From Bacillota bacterium (GTDB taxonomy: Bacteria > Bacillota > Clostridia > Christensenellales > CAG-138), in the NCBI GenBank assembly GCA_023409435.1, contig JAEYHP010000153.1:1-28037 (forward strand): a DNA stretch of 28,037 bases, given 5' to 3'. A program made the position numbers and the translations under genes. Positions 15,112-23,049 of this stretch are shown one piece after another (the stretch's first letter is position 1; every line of letters starts with the position of its first letter). The notes below the pieces were generated by a model. The model was not told the origin of the DNA and searched no databases. It saw only the letters and a list, made by a program, of their open reading frames with translations.

Positions 15112-15119
15112 TCTTACCC

Positions 15120-17540
15120 TTATTCCTTTGCGTAAATCTCCTGCGCGTACCGGACGGAGGCCATGGCGTCCCGCCCGTAAAAATCCGCGCCGATTTTTTT
15201 CGCGTAATCCGCCGTGAGCACCGCCCCGCCCACCATGATGCGGCAATGGGGTGCTTTCTCCCGAAGCATCAGAATGGTTTTCGCCATGCTGGCGACGGTA
15301 GTGGTCATAAGCGCGGAAAGGCCGATGAGCCGGGTATTGTGGGAGAGGGCGGCCGTTACCACCGTTTCGGGCGGTACGTCTTTCCCAAGGTCCACCACCT
15401 GGAAGCGGTAGTTCTCTAAAAGCGCCTTCACGATGTTTTTGCCGATGTCGTGCACGTCCCCGTGGACGGTCGCCAGCACCACGCAGCCCAAATTTTCGCT
15501 CGCATCCGCACCCATGTGCGCGCGCAGCACTTCGAATGCGGCTTTGGCGGCCTCAGCGCTCATCAAAAGCTGGGGCAAGAACATCGTGCCCTTTTCAAAC
15601 GCCGCCCCTACATCATTGAGCGCAGGGACCAGGCTTTGGTCGATTACGGCAAGGGGCAGATACCTCTTTACTTCCGAAAGTGCAAGCAGTGCTGCCTGCT
15701 GCTTCAATCCCTGCTTCACGGCCTGTTCCAAGTTCAGGTCCCCTTGCGGGGCGGGGGCCGGGTCCGACGCAGGGGGCGCGGCAGGAGTATCGGAAGAGGA
15801 CGGCGGGTTCTGCCCGGCGTATTGGTCAATAAACGCTTCGCACTGCACATCGTTGCCCAAAAGTGCCCGCACGCTGCGGTACGCGTCCATCATGGAGGGA
15901 AGCAGCGGGTTTAAGATCGCGGCGTCCAGCCCCGCGCCCATAGCGAGCGCGAAGAAGTTGGCGTTCAGTAAATCGCGTCTCGGGAGCCCGAAAGAAACGT
16001 TGGACACCCCGAGCGACGTTTTGGCGCCAAGCTCGCGCTTGACTTTAGCAAGCGCCTCAAGCGTGATGCTGCCGTTGTCTCCGCCCGCGCTGATCGTCAT
16101 GGTCAGCGTATCCACGATAATATCTTTTTTGTCTATGCCGTAGGATGCGGCCTTTTCTATGATGCGGCGGGCAATCTCTAATCGGCCCTCCGCCGTTTCC
16201 GGTATGCCGCTCTCATCGAGGGTCAGCGCTACCACAAGCCCGCCATATTTCGCGACCAGCGGGAATACCGCCTGCATGCTCTCCTCTTTGCCGTTGACGG
16301 AATTGACCATGGGCTTGCCATTATATAGGCGCATCGCAAGCGGCAGTGCTTCCGGGTCGGCGGTGTCAAGCTGCAAGGGGAGGTTTGTGACACTCTGCAA
16401 CTCCGTTGTCATGCGGGCTAACATTTCCGTTTCGTCGATCTCGGGGAGACCCGCGTTCACGTCCAGAATATCCGCGCCAGCATGCTGCTGGCTTAACCCT
16501 TCGCGCAGGATATAGTCCATATCCCCTTCGCGCAGCGCCTGCTTCAAACGCGCCTTGCCGGTGGGATTGATGCGCTCGCCGATAAGCACGGTGCGCTTTG
16601 TAAAATACACCGCGCGGGAGTAGCTGGAAACCACCGTATGCTCTTTTTTTGTGACGGACAACGACGCGATATCACGGCAGCGGGAAACAAGCGCGCGGAT
16701 ATGCGCAGGCGTTGTGCCGCAGCACCCTCCCAAAAGGTGAGCGCCGCCCTCCGCCGCCTGTGCCATCAGTTCCGCGAATTCCTCGGGACCTACGTCGAAC
16801 ACGGTGACGCCGTTTTCCTCGCGCGGGAGCCCGGCGTTGGGGTTCAATATGATGGGCAGGGAGCTGATTTTTGTGAGTTCCTCCAGGAACGGCAGCATCT
16901 GCTCCGGCCCAAGGCCACAATTTAGCCCGAGCGCGTCAACACGTAACCCTTCCAGCAACGCCACCACGCTGTGAATATCCCCTCCTGTCAGCAGCTTGCC
17001 GTTTAAGTCCAGCGCGACGGTGGCGAGTACAGGAAGATCGCAGCTTTCCTTGGCGGCAAGCACGGCGGCCTTTAACTCATACGTGTCGGACATGGTTTCG
17101 ATCAGCACCAGGTCCGCCCCGGCACCTGCTCCCGCCTTTATGGACTGGGCGAAAAGCGATACTGCGTCCTCAAAGCCGAGATCGCCGAGCGGCTTTAAAA
17201 GCTTTCCCGTTGGGCCTACGTCAAACGCCACATATTTTTTCTGGGCTCCATGGTCGGCGGCAACGGCTTCTTTTGCCCGCTCCACTGCGGCGCGCGCCAC
17301 TTCCTCCGGCGTATACCCCGTACCAGCAAGCTTGTTTGCGTAGTTGCCGAATGTGTTGGTAAGCACGATATTGCAGCCCGCCGCAAGATACTGGGCATGG
17401 ATATCGCGCACTTGCTCCGGGTGCGTAACGCTCCATAGATCAGGCACTTCGCCTGGCTGTAGGCCCGCAGACTGCAGCATGGTTCCCATCGCGCCGTCAA
17501 AAAACAGCAATTCTTTGCCTAAAGTATCCCGAATTCCCAT
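15120..17540 (-). CDS. metH: B12-dependent methionine synthase lacking the activation domain
   Basis: An 806-residue enzyme that moves a methyl group from methyl-tetrahydrofolate via cobalamin to homocysteine. The frame extends upstream, but the ATG at 17540 has AAGGAG before it and gives MGIRDTLGKELLFFDGAMGT. Residues 1-300 are the homocysteine domain with zinc ligands in GLNCG and LLGGCCGTTP (about 273). Residues 316-555 are the pterin domain (TVLIGERINPTGK). A low-complexity Pro/Ala/Ser linker lies at about 577-600, then the B12 cap, and the cobalamin domain from about 683 with the His ligand in GDVHDIGKN. The roughly 330-residue C-terminal reactivation domain of E. coli MetH is absent; the gene just upstream supplies a substitute. 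It starts two bases after that gene. Confidence 0.95.
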   Translation of the reverse strand: MGIRDTLGKELLFFDGAMGTMLQSAGLQPGEVPDLWSVTHPEQVRDIHAQYLAAGCNIVLTNTFGNYANKLAGTGYTPEEVARAAVERAKEAVAADHGAQKKYVAFDVGPTGKLLKPLGDLGFEDAVSLFAQSIKAGAGAGADLVLIETMSDTYELKAAVLAAKESCDLPVLATVALDLNGKLLTGGDIHSVVALLEGLRVDALGLNCGLGPEQMLPFLEELTKISSLPIILNPNAGLPREENGVTVFDVGPEEFAELMAQAAEGGAHLLGGCCGTTPAHIRALVSRCRDIASLSVTKKEHTVVSSYSRAVYFTKRTVLIGERINPTGKARLKQALREGDMDYILREGLSQQHAGADILDVNAGLPEIDETEMLARMTTELQSVTNLPLQLDTADPEALPLAMRLYNGKPMVNSVNGKEESMQAVFPLVAKYGGLVVALTLDESGIPETAEGRLEIARRIIEKAASYGIDKKDIIVDTLTMTISAGGDNGSITLEALAKVKRELGAKTSLGVSNVSFGLPRRDLLNANFFALAMGAGLDAAILNPLLPSMMDAYRSVRALLGNDVQCEAFIDQYAGQNPPSSSDTPAAPPASDPAPAPQGDLNLEQAVKQGLKQQAALLALSEVKRYLPLAVIDQSLVPALNDVGAAFEKGTMFLPQLLMSAEAAKAAFEVLRAHMGADASENLGCVVLATVHGDVHDIGKNIVKALLENYRFQVVDLGKDVPPETVVTAALSHNTRLIGLSALMTTTVASMAKTILMLREKAPHCRIMVGGAVLTADYAKKIGADFYGRDAMASVRYAQEIYAKE

Positions 17541-17542
17541 GG

Positions 17543-18184
17543 TCACTCCTTTTTGTATGCGCATTGCTCCAAATTGCAGGCGGAACAATCGTGTGCTACA
17601 GACTGCCGCTCCCCCATTTTAATGCCCATCACTGCCGTGATGGATTTGGTAGGTGTCAGCATGTTCGTCTCTGTACAGGAAAGCCCGATTTTCTTTGGCG
17701 CGTCGAGTACGCGCAAAATATCGGGCTGGCAGCCTAATGTTAGATCCCCGTACCCGGGGGAAAAGCGCGGGCGCAGCATGAGGCCGGAGCCTAACTTTTT
17801 CTCTATATCCGCCTGCGCCTCGTCGCAGCAGCTTTCCAGAAGCGCGGCTGCGCATGCCTGCAGCACCACTGCCGCGGGGAGGTCCGTCCTTGTATACGTC
17901 TGCATGAGCCTGTCCACCCCTGCCCCCAGCGTCGCCGCGAACAGATACGCTTCCTTACAGCCTTCAAGATGCCGGGCAAGCCCGCGGCTAGTAAGCTTCA
18001 ACGGTCCGAGTGCGATCTGTTCGCCCTCCACACTGGCGTTTACCCGGAGATGGACCGATAGAAAGCGCGCGGCGCTAGTGAGCGCCGGAATGCAGGCGTT
18101 CAGCACGCTTTCTGTCTGTTCGTCCGGCTGTTGGCCCCGTTTATAGCCCAGGTACCGGAGTGCTTCCGCGCGGTCTACTTCCAT
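17543..18184 (-). CDS. Methionine synthase activation-domain protein (stand-alone)
   Basis: A 213-residue homologue of the MetH reactivation domain, which binds AdoMet and re-methylates oxidised cobalamin. The family phrases are RPRFSPGYGDLTLGCQ, the AdoMet-site signature, followed by KIGLSCTETNMLTPTKSITA and VMGIK. The C-terminus adds CSACNLEQCAYKK, a three-cysteine cluster that could bind a metal or Fe-S centre. Its stop is two bases before the metH start, and metH's Shine-Dalgarno lies in its last codons, so the partners are made together. This split arrangement is common in Firmicutes. The electron donor is not visible in the window. Confidence 0.85.
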   Translation of the reverse strand: MEVDRAEALRYLGYKRGQQPDEQTESVLNACIPALTSAARFLSVHLRVNASVEGEQIALGPLKLTSRGLARHLEGCKEAYLFAATLGAGVDRLMQTYTRTDLPAAVVLQACAAALLESCCDEAQADIEKKLGSGLMLRPRFSPGYGDLTLGCQPDILRVLDAPKKIGLSCTETNMLTPTKSITAVMGIKMGERQSVAHDCSACNLEQCAYKKE

Positions 18185-18187
18185 AGC

Positions 18188-19060
18188 TTATTCCTTTGCC
18201 CGGATAATGTAGGAGAGATTGCGGAATATGCCCGCAGCGATCTCCGGCTTGTTCATAGTGTAAATGTGGATGCCGTTGACGCCGTTTGCGATGAGGTCTA
18301 TGATCTGCTCCGTCGCGTACGCGATACCCGCCTGCTGCATGGCGAGCGGGTCGTCGCCAAAGCGGTCAAGTATGTTCAAGAACCTTGGCGGCAGGGATGT
18401 GCCGGAAAGCTTTACGATGCGCGAAATTTGCTTTTTGTTGGTCACCGGCATGATGCCCGCAAGTACAGGAACAAATATGCCCGCCTCGCGGATGCGGTAC
18501 AAGAACCGGTACAGCACATTATTATCAAAGAACATCTGGGTGGTCAAAAAATCGCACCCGGCTTCCACCTTTTCTTTCAGGTGGGCGATGTCCTCCTTTT
18601 GGCTGACGCTTTGCACATGCCCTTCCGGGTAGCACGCCCCGCCGATAGAGAACCCGTCCCGTTCACGGATTTCTTTCACCAGTTCGCTTGCATAGGTGTA
18701 ATGCTGCGGGGACGGGAACGCAGCGTTCTCCGGGATATCCCCGCGCAAGGCTAGGATGTTTTGAATGTTGCGGGCGGAAAGCTCCCCGATCAGGGTTCCA
18801 ACTTCATCCCTGCTGGAGGAGACGCACGTTAAATGTGCAAGCGCGGCTACGCCGCATTGTGTGATATACTCAGCAAGCCGCACCGTGTTTTTGGAGGTGC
18901 CGCCGCTTGCGCCGTATGTGACGGATATAAAATCCGGTTTTAATTTTGCGGTTTCGCGCACCACTTCTTCCGCGCGCTCGAGTTCCGCATCCTGTTTGGG
19001 CGGGAACAGCTCGCAGGATATCGTGACGCGTTTTTCCTGAAGCAGGTCTTTGATCAGCAT
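18188..19060 (-). CDS. metF: Methylenetetrahydrofolate reductase
   Basis: A 290-residue FAD-dependent barrel enzyme that reduces 5,10-methylene-THF to 5-methyl-THF, the methyl donor for metH. Motifs are SCELFPPK near the N-terminus with the catalytic Glu, DFISVTYGASGG, the flavin-site LALRGDIP, the substrate-site TTQMFFDN and the closing GIHIYTMN. The length is normal for the bacterial catalytic domain with no regulatory extension. AAAGGG precedes the ATG. The activation-protein gene begins three bases after its stop. The 93-base gap to metA contains no clear promoter or terminator. Confidence 0.95.
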   Translation of the reverse strand: MLIKDLLQEKRVTISCELFPPKQDAELERAEEVVRETAKLKPDFISVTYGASGGTSKNTVRLAEYITQCGVAALAHLTCVSSSRDEVGTLIGELSARNIQNILALRGDIPENAAFPSPQHYTYASELVKEIRERDGFSIGGACYPEGHVQSVSQKEDIAHLKEKVEAGCDFLTTQMFFDNNVLYRFLYRIREAGIFVPVLAGIMPVTNKKQISRIVKLSGTSLPPRFLNILDRFGDDPLAMQQAGIAYATEQIIDLIANGVNGIHIYTMNKPEIAAGIFRNLSYIIRAKE

Positions 19061-19153
19061 ATGGACCCTTTCTAAACGATTGAGGCTGTTCGCCGTCTTA
19101 TATTGGAATTACTCTACCATTGCGCGATATATGGCACAATACCCAAGAGCTTC

Positions 19154-20092
19154 TTATTTGCCGGTGTGGGCGTAATCTTTAATCTTTTCCACAGCAAACG
19201 GCGTTTCCTGGTAGACAAAATAGTTGAGCCAGTTGCCGAACAGCATGTTGCCGTGCGCGCGCCAGGTGACGCGGGGCGGCATGGAGCAATCGTTGTCGGG
19301 GTAGTAGTTGACGGGCGGCTCAATGGGCAGGCCCGCGTTCAGGTCGCGCTTGTACTCCAATTCCAGCGTTTCCGGGTCGTACTCGCCGTGGCCGGTGACA
19401 AACACGCGCCTGCCGTCGCGGCTGGCAGCAAGGTAGAGCCCCGCTTCCTTGGAGGTCGCCAGCACTTCCAGCGCCGGGTGGCTCGCCACATCCTGCGTAC
19501 GCACGGTGGTGTGGCGGCTGTGGGGGGCGTAAAACAGATCGTCAAAGCCGCGCAGCAGCCGGTGCGTGCGGTTTTCCACTGTGTGGGGATATACGCCGAA
19601 CAGCTTCTTTGAGAGCGGCTGCTTTTCAATGCCGTAGTAATGGTAGAGCGCCGCCTGCGCGCCCCAACAGATAAACAGCGAGGAGAACACGTTTTCCGTC
19701 GCCCAGTTGAGCACCTGGGCAAGCTCCTGCCAGTAGGCGACCTCACGAAACGGCATCTGCTCCACGGGCGCGCCGGTCACAATCGGGCCGTCGAACTGCT
19801 CGTGCTTCACCTCGTCAAACGTGCGGTAGAAAGTATCCAGGTGCGTATGGTCGGTGTTGCGGGGCTGGTAGCTTGCGGTGCGCAGCAGCGTCAAGTCCAC
19901 CTGCAGGGAACTGTTCCCCAAAAGGCGCAGAAGCTGCGTTTCCGTCACCGTCTTTGTGGGCATGAGGTTGAGGGCCGCGATCCGTAATGGGCGGATGTCC
20001 TGTGTGGCGGCGCGGTCTTCTGCCATGACAAATATGTTCTCGTTGGTTAAGATATCGTAAGCGGGCAAGCCGTTGGGGATTTTCACGGGCAT
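19154..20092 (-). CDS. metA: Homoserine O-acetyltransferase (MetA family)
   Basis: A 312-residue MetA-fold acyltransferase. The nucleophile is Cys142 in LFICWGAQAAL, with the His and Glu partners in FVTGHGEYD (His234 and Glu236). Residue 111, in VTGAPVE, is glutamate. Biochemistry on MetA enzymes has shown that Glu here favours acetyl-CoA and Gly favours succinyl-CoA, so acetyl transfer is predicted despite the usual succinyltransferase label. That agrees with the neighbouring O-acetylhomoserine sulfhydrylase, whose stop lies 14 bases upstream. The ATG is at 20092, with AAAGGAGG directly before it. Confidence 0.93.
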   Translation of the reverse strand: MPVKIPNGLPAYDILTNENIFVMAEDRAATQDIRPLRIAALNLMPTKTVTETQLLRLLGNSSLQVDLTLLRTASYQPRNTDHTHLDTFYRTFDEVKHEQFDGPIVTGAPVEQMPFREVAYWQELAQVLNWATENVFSSLFICWGAQAALYHYYGIEKQPLSKKLFGVYPHTVENRTHRLLRGFDDLFYAPHSRHTTVRTQDVASHPALEVLATSKEAGLYLAASRDGRRVFVTGHGEYDPETLELEYKRDLNAGLPIEPPVNYYPDNDCSMPPRVTWRAHGNMLFGNWLNYFVYQETPFAVEKIKDYAHTGK

Positions 20093-20106
20093 AGTTTGTT
20101 CCTCCT

Positions 20107-21399
20107 TTACTCCTGGGATTTTATCAGCGCCTGCTCGAGATCGTCTATCAAGTCTTCCGGGTCCTCGATGCCGATGGAAAGGCGTATCATATCCGGCGTG
20201 ACGCCCGCGCCTTTGAGGCCTTCTTCGTCAAGCTGCGCGTGCGTGGTGCTGGCAGGATGTATAACGAGCGAGCGCACATCGGACACGTTGGCGAGCAGCG
20301 AGAACAGTTCCAGCGCGTCGATCAGCTTCCGCCCCGCCTCCGTTCCTCCCTTGATGCCGAACGTGAATATGCCGCCGCAGCCCTTCTTAAAATACCGCTT
20401 CGCGCGCTCAAAATACGCGTCCCCTTCGAGTGCGGGATAATTGACCCAGGTGACCTGCGGGTGCTTTTTTAAATAGCTTGCGACGGTCACGGCGTTTTCG
20501 CAGTGCTTCTTCATGCGCAGGCTCAGCGTTTCAATGCCCTGCAGCAGCAAAAACGCGTTGAAGGGGGACAAACAAGCGCCGGTATCCCGCAAGAAGCCCG
20601 CGCGCAGCTTCGCCAAATACCCGGCCGCGCCAAGGTTCGCATAGACAAGGCCGTGGTAGCTTTCATCCGGCGTATTGTATTCACTAAAGCGGGGGTTGTT
20701 TTTAAAGGAGAATGTGCCGAGGTCCGTGACGGAGCCGCCCATGGAATTGCCGTGCCCGCCCATGTACTTGGTGAGGGAATGCACCACGATATCGATGCCG
20801 CATGCCTTGCAGTCTATGAGATACGGGGTGCCGAACGTGTTGTCCGCGATCACGGGCAGGCCGTGTTTGTGCGCGATTTCCGCGATCTTTTGAAAATCCG
20901 GGATGTTGATGTTGGGGTTGCCGAGCGTTTCGAGATATACGCAGCGGGTTTTTTCATTAATGAGGGATTCGAGCTTTACAAAATCCTCCGGATTGACGGA
21001 ATGGACCTTGATGCCGTAACGGATTTCAAACCGCTGGAATAAAAGCGTATACGTGCCGCCATAGAGCGTGGAAAGGGAAATGATCTCGCTGCCGGTCTCG
21101 GCCAGGTTCTGTATGGAGGCCAATATCGCCGCCATGCCGGAGGCAAAACATACCGTGCCCACGCCGCCTTCCAGCGCCGTGACGCGCTCCTCCAGTACGG
21201 CGACGGTGGGGTTGCTTAAACGCGTATAGATGCTGCCCGGCTTTTGAAGCGCAAACTGCGACGCGGCGTCCGCCGCGTCCTCAAACTGGTAGGCGGTGGT
21301 CTGGTAAATAGGAACGGCGCGCGCGCCTGTCGTAGGGTCGGGCGAATAGCCCGCGTGCGCCTGCAGCGTATCAAACCGGTACTGTTTTTGCTTTGCCAT
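20107..21399 (-). CDS. metY: O-acetylhomoserine sulfhydrylase
   Basis: A 430-residue PLP enzyme of the Cys/Met metabolism family that makes homocysteine from O-acetylhomoserine and sulfide. The frame extends upstream through the leader region, but the ATG at 21399 has AGGAGGG before it and gives AKQKQYRFDTLQAHAGY, the typical start. PLP contacts are YTRLSNPT (58-65), SGMAA, Asp186 in VIADNTFGTP and the Schiff-base Lys211 in VHSLTKYMGGHG. The length of about 430 is that of MetY rather than the shorter cystathionine enzymes. It is the first gene of the met operon, directly downstream of the Met-rich leader and terminator. Confidence 0.95.
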   Translation of the reverse strand: MAKQKQYRFDTLQAHAGYSPDPTTGARAVPIYQTTAYQFEDAADAASQFALQKPGSIYTRLSNPTVAVLEERVTALEGGVGTVCFASGMAAILASIQNLAETGSEIISLSTLYGGTYTLLFQRFEIRYGIKVHSVNPEDFVKLESLINEKTRCVYLETLGNPNINIPDFQKIAEIAHKHGLPVIADNTFGTPYLIDCKACGIDIVVHSLTKYMGGHGNSMGGSVTDLGTFSFKNNPRFSEYNTPDESYHGLVYANLGAAGYLAKLRAGFLRDTGACLSPFNAFLLLQGIETLSLRMKKHCENAVTVASYLKKHPQVTWVNYPALEGDAYFERAKRYFKKGCGGIFTFGIKGGTEAGRKLIDALELFSLLANVSDVRSLVIHPASTTHAQLDEEGLKGAGVTPDMIRLSIGIEDPEDLIDDLEQALIKSQE

Positions 21400-21433
21400 G
21401 GTTTTTCCCTCCTGAATATAATCGTAATCCAAC

Positions 21434-21469
21434 AAAAAGGCCCTGCTTCGCGTCTTGCGAAGCAGGGCC
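21434..21469 (-). terminator. Attenuator terminator ahead of the met operon
   Basis: On the minus strand GGCCCTGCTTCGC (21469-21457) pairs perfectly with GCGAAGCAGGGCC (21451-21439) over 13 bp around the loop AAGAC, followed by TTTTT. It lies between the Met-rich leader peptide and metY, with the metY ribosome-binding site just beyond. A competing pairing exists: TTGCGAA (21518-21512) with TTCGCAA (21461-21455), extendable past one mismatch by two pairs. That would consume five bases of the 5' arm plus loop bases. The terminator is certain by inspection; the antiterminator is a candidate. Confidence 0.9.
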
Positions 21470-21491
21470 AAAACAACGGAATTGGTTCCCG

Positions 21492-21593
21492 CTAGACTGC
21501 CGTTACCGGCATTCGCAACACGCAAACTGGCGCGGAACGCATCATCATTCCGCGCTTGGGCATCATCATGGAAACAACTATGAACGGCTTCAT
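21492..21593 (-). CDS. Methionine-rich leader peptide of the met operon
   Basis: A 33-residue ORF starts at ATG 21593 with AAAGGAGG upstream (spacing about 11 bases). Residues 8-18 read SMMMPKRGMMM: two runs of three consecutive Met codons. A further Met is at 28, giving eight Met including the start. The stop TAG is at 21494-21492. It lies in the transcribed leader between a promoter and an intrinsic terminator, ahead of five methionine-synthesis genes. By analogy with his, trp and phe leaders, ribosome stalling at scarce Met-tRNA would prevent termination. The second Met run falls in the loop of a GCGCGGAA/TTCCGCGC hairpin (21555-21548 with 21537-21530), which a ribosome stalled at the first run would disrupt. 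No T-box or SAM-riboswitch sequence is seen. Confidence 0.82.
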   Translation of the reverse strand: MKPFIVVSMMMPKRGMMMRSAPVCVLRMPVTAV

Positions 21594-21637
21594 GGGGAAA
21601 CGTTCCTCCTTTCCTCGCGTGTCCGGGTTTGTATGCA

Positions 21638-21667
21638 ATGGTACCGTAGATATAAGCCTGCTGTCAA
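21638..21667 (-). promoter_or_regulatory. Promoter of the met leader and operon
   Basis: On the minus strand TTGACA (21667-21662), a perfect -35, is followed after 18 bases by TACCAT (21643-21638), which matches -10 at four positions. An A/T-rich stretch lies just upstream. It predicts a leader of about 230 nt that includes the Met-rich ORF, the hairpin and the terminator. It lies 32 bases beyond the gdhA stop. Confidence 0.6.
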
Positions 21668-21699
21668 GTAAAAAATGTATGGGAAATTCCGCAATCCTA

Positions 21700-23049
21700 T
21701 CAGTAGGCGATGCCTTGCGCGAGCATGGCTTCGGCCACCTTCAGAAAGCCTGCGATGTTCGCGCCCAGCACAAGGTTTCCCGGTTCCCCATACTCTTCGG
21801 AGGCGGCATAGGATTTTTCATAGATGTCCGCCATGATCTTTTGGAGCATAACGTCCACCTCTTCGAACGTCCAGCTCAGGCGCTGGCTGTTTTGGGACAT
21901 TTCGAGCGCCGAGGTCGCGACGCCGCCCGCGTTTGCGGCCTTGCCCGGCCCGTACAGAACCTTGGCCTCTAAAAACAGCTCCGCCGCTTCCGGCGTACAT
22001 GGCATATTCGCGCCCTCCGCTACGGCGATGCATCCGTTTTGCACAAGGAGCTTTGCGCTGTCTAGGTCAAGCTCGTTCTCTGTTGCGCAGGGCAGCGCGA
22101 TATCGCAGGGGATGCTCCATATATTCCGGAAACCTTCCTGGTATTCTGCGCCGCTGACGTAGTTTATATACTCATTGAGCCTTTTGCGCTCCACTTCCTT
22201 GAGCCGCTTTATGACATCCAGATTGATGCCGTTTTTGTCATGGATATATCCGCCCGAATCGCTAATTGCCACGACATTCGCGCCCAATGCAGCCGCCTTT
22301 TCCGCCGCATAGATGGCCACATTGCCGGACCCGGAAATCACCACGGTTTTCCCTTCAAACGAAAGCCCTTTCTTGCGGAGCATTTCCTGCGTAAAATAGC
22401 ACAGGCCATAGCCCGTGGCCTCCTTGCGGCCCAGCGAGCCGCCATAGGACAGCCCCTTGCCCGTGAGTACGCCGGTTACCTCGTTTTTCAGGCGCTTATA
22501 TTGCCCGTAAAGGTAGCCGATCTCCCGGGCGCCCACGCCGATATCCCCCGCGGGCACATCCGTATCCGGGCCGATATGGCGGTAAAGCTCGGACATAAAG
22601 GACTGGCAGAACCGCATCACCTCCATGTCGCTTTTGCCCTTGGGGTCAAAGTCCGCCCCGCCCTTTGCTCCGCCGATGGAAAGGCCGGTCAAAGCGTTTT
22701 TAAATATCTGCTCAAACCCCAGGAATTTCAGTATGGAGACGTTGGCGGAAGGATGGAACCTCAGCCCGCCCTTGTAAGGGCCGATTGCGGAATTGAACTG
22801 GCAGCGGTAACCGCGGTTCACCCGTACCTTGCCCGCATCGTCTACCCAGCTTACGCGGAACTGTATGAGGCGCTCCGGCTCCACAATACGTTCCAGTATG
22901 CCCATGCTTATTAGTTCCGGGCGCCGCTTTACAACCGGGGCAAGGGAGATGAGGACTTCTGTTGCCGCCTGCAAAAATTCCGGCTCGTGCGGGTTTTTCA
23001 GGATGAGTGCGTCAAGCACGCCCGCAATATAGGGATCGTGTACCTGCAT
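21700..23049 (-). CDS. gdhA: Glutamate dehydrogenase (hexameric, probably NADP-specific)
   Basis: A 449-residue enzyme that interconverts 2-oxoglutarate plus ammonia and glutamate. The frame extends eight codons upstream, but the ATG at 23049 has AAGGAGGTAATT before it, a near-ideal site. Catalytic and substrate residues are Lys93 (PYKGGLRFHP), Lys117 and Lys129 (GLSIGGAKGGADFDPKG), then PAGDIGVGAREIG. The Rossmann motif is SGSGNVAIYAAEKA. The length of about 450 is that of the small hexameric bacterial type. NADP preference is inferred from family resemblance. It sits alone between the gat operon terminator and the met promoter, with a long leader. Confidence 0.95.
   Translation of the reverse strand: MQVHDPYIAGVLDALILKNPHEPEFLQAATEVLISLAPVVKRRPELISMGILERIVEPERLIQFRVSWVDDAGKVRVNRGYRCQFNSAIGPYKGGLRFHPSANVSILKFLGFEQIFKNALTGLSIGGAKGGADFDPKGKSDMEVMRFCQSFMSELYRHIGPDTDVPAGDIGVGAREIGYLYGQYKRLKNEVTGVLTGKGLSYGGSLGRKEATGYGLCYFTQEMLRKKGLSFEGKTVVISGSGNVAIYAAEKAAALGANVVAISDSGGYIHDKNGINLDVIKRLKEVERKRLNEYINYVSGAEYQEGFRNIWSIPCDIALPCATENELDLDSAKLLVQNGCIAVAEGANMPCTPEAAELFLEAKVLYGPGKAANAGGVATSALEMSQNSQRLSWTFEEVDVMLQKIMADIYEKSYAASEEYGEPGNLVLGANIAGFLKVAEAMLAQGIAY

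Noticed and set aside
20107..21525. N-terminal extension of metY through the terminator region
   Set aside because: The extra 42 codons run across the intrinsic terminator and part of the leader ORF in another frame. The ATG at 21399 has AGGAGGG and yields the family-typical start.
21400..21667. SAM riboswitch or Met T-box upstream of metY
   Set aside because: None of the conserved SAM-I junction sequences or the T-box motif is visible by eye. The leader instead has a translatable Met-rich ORF. A covariance search would settle it.
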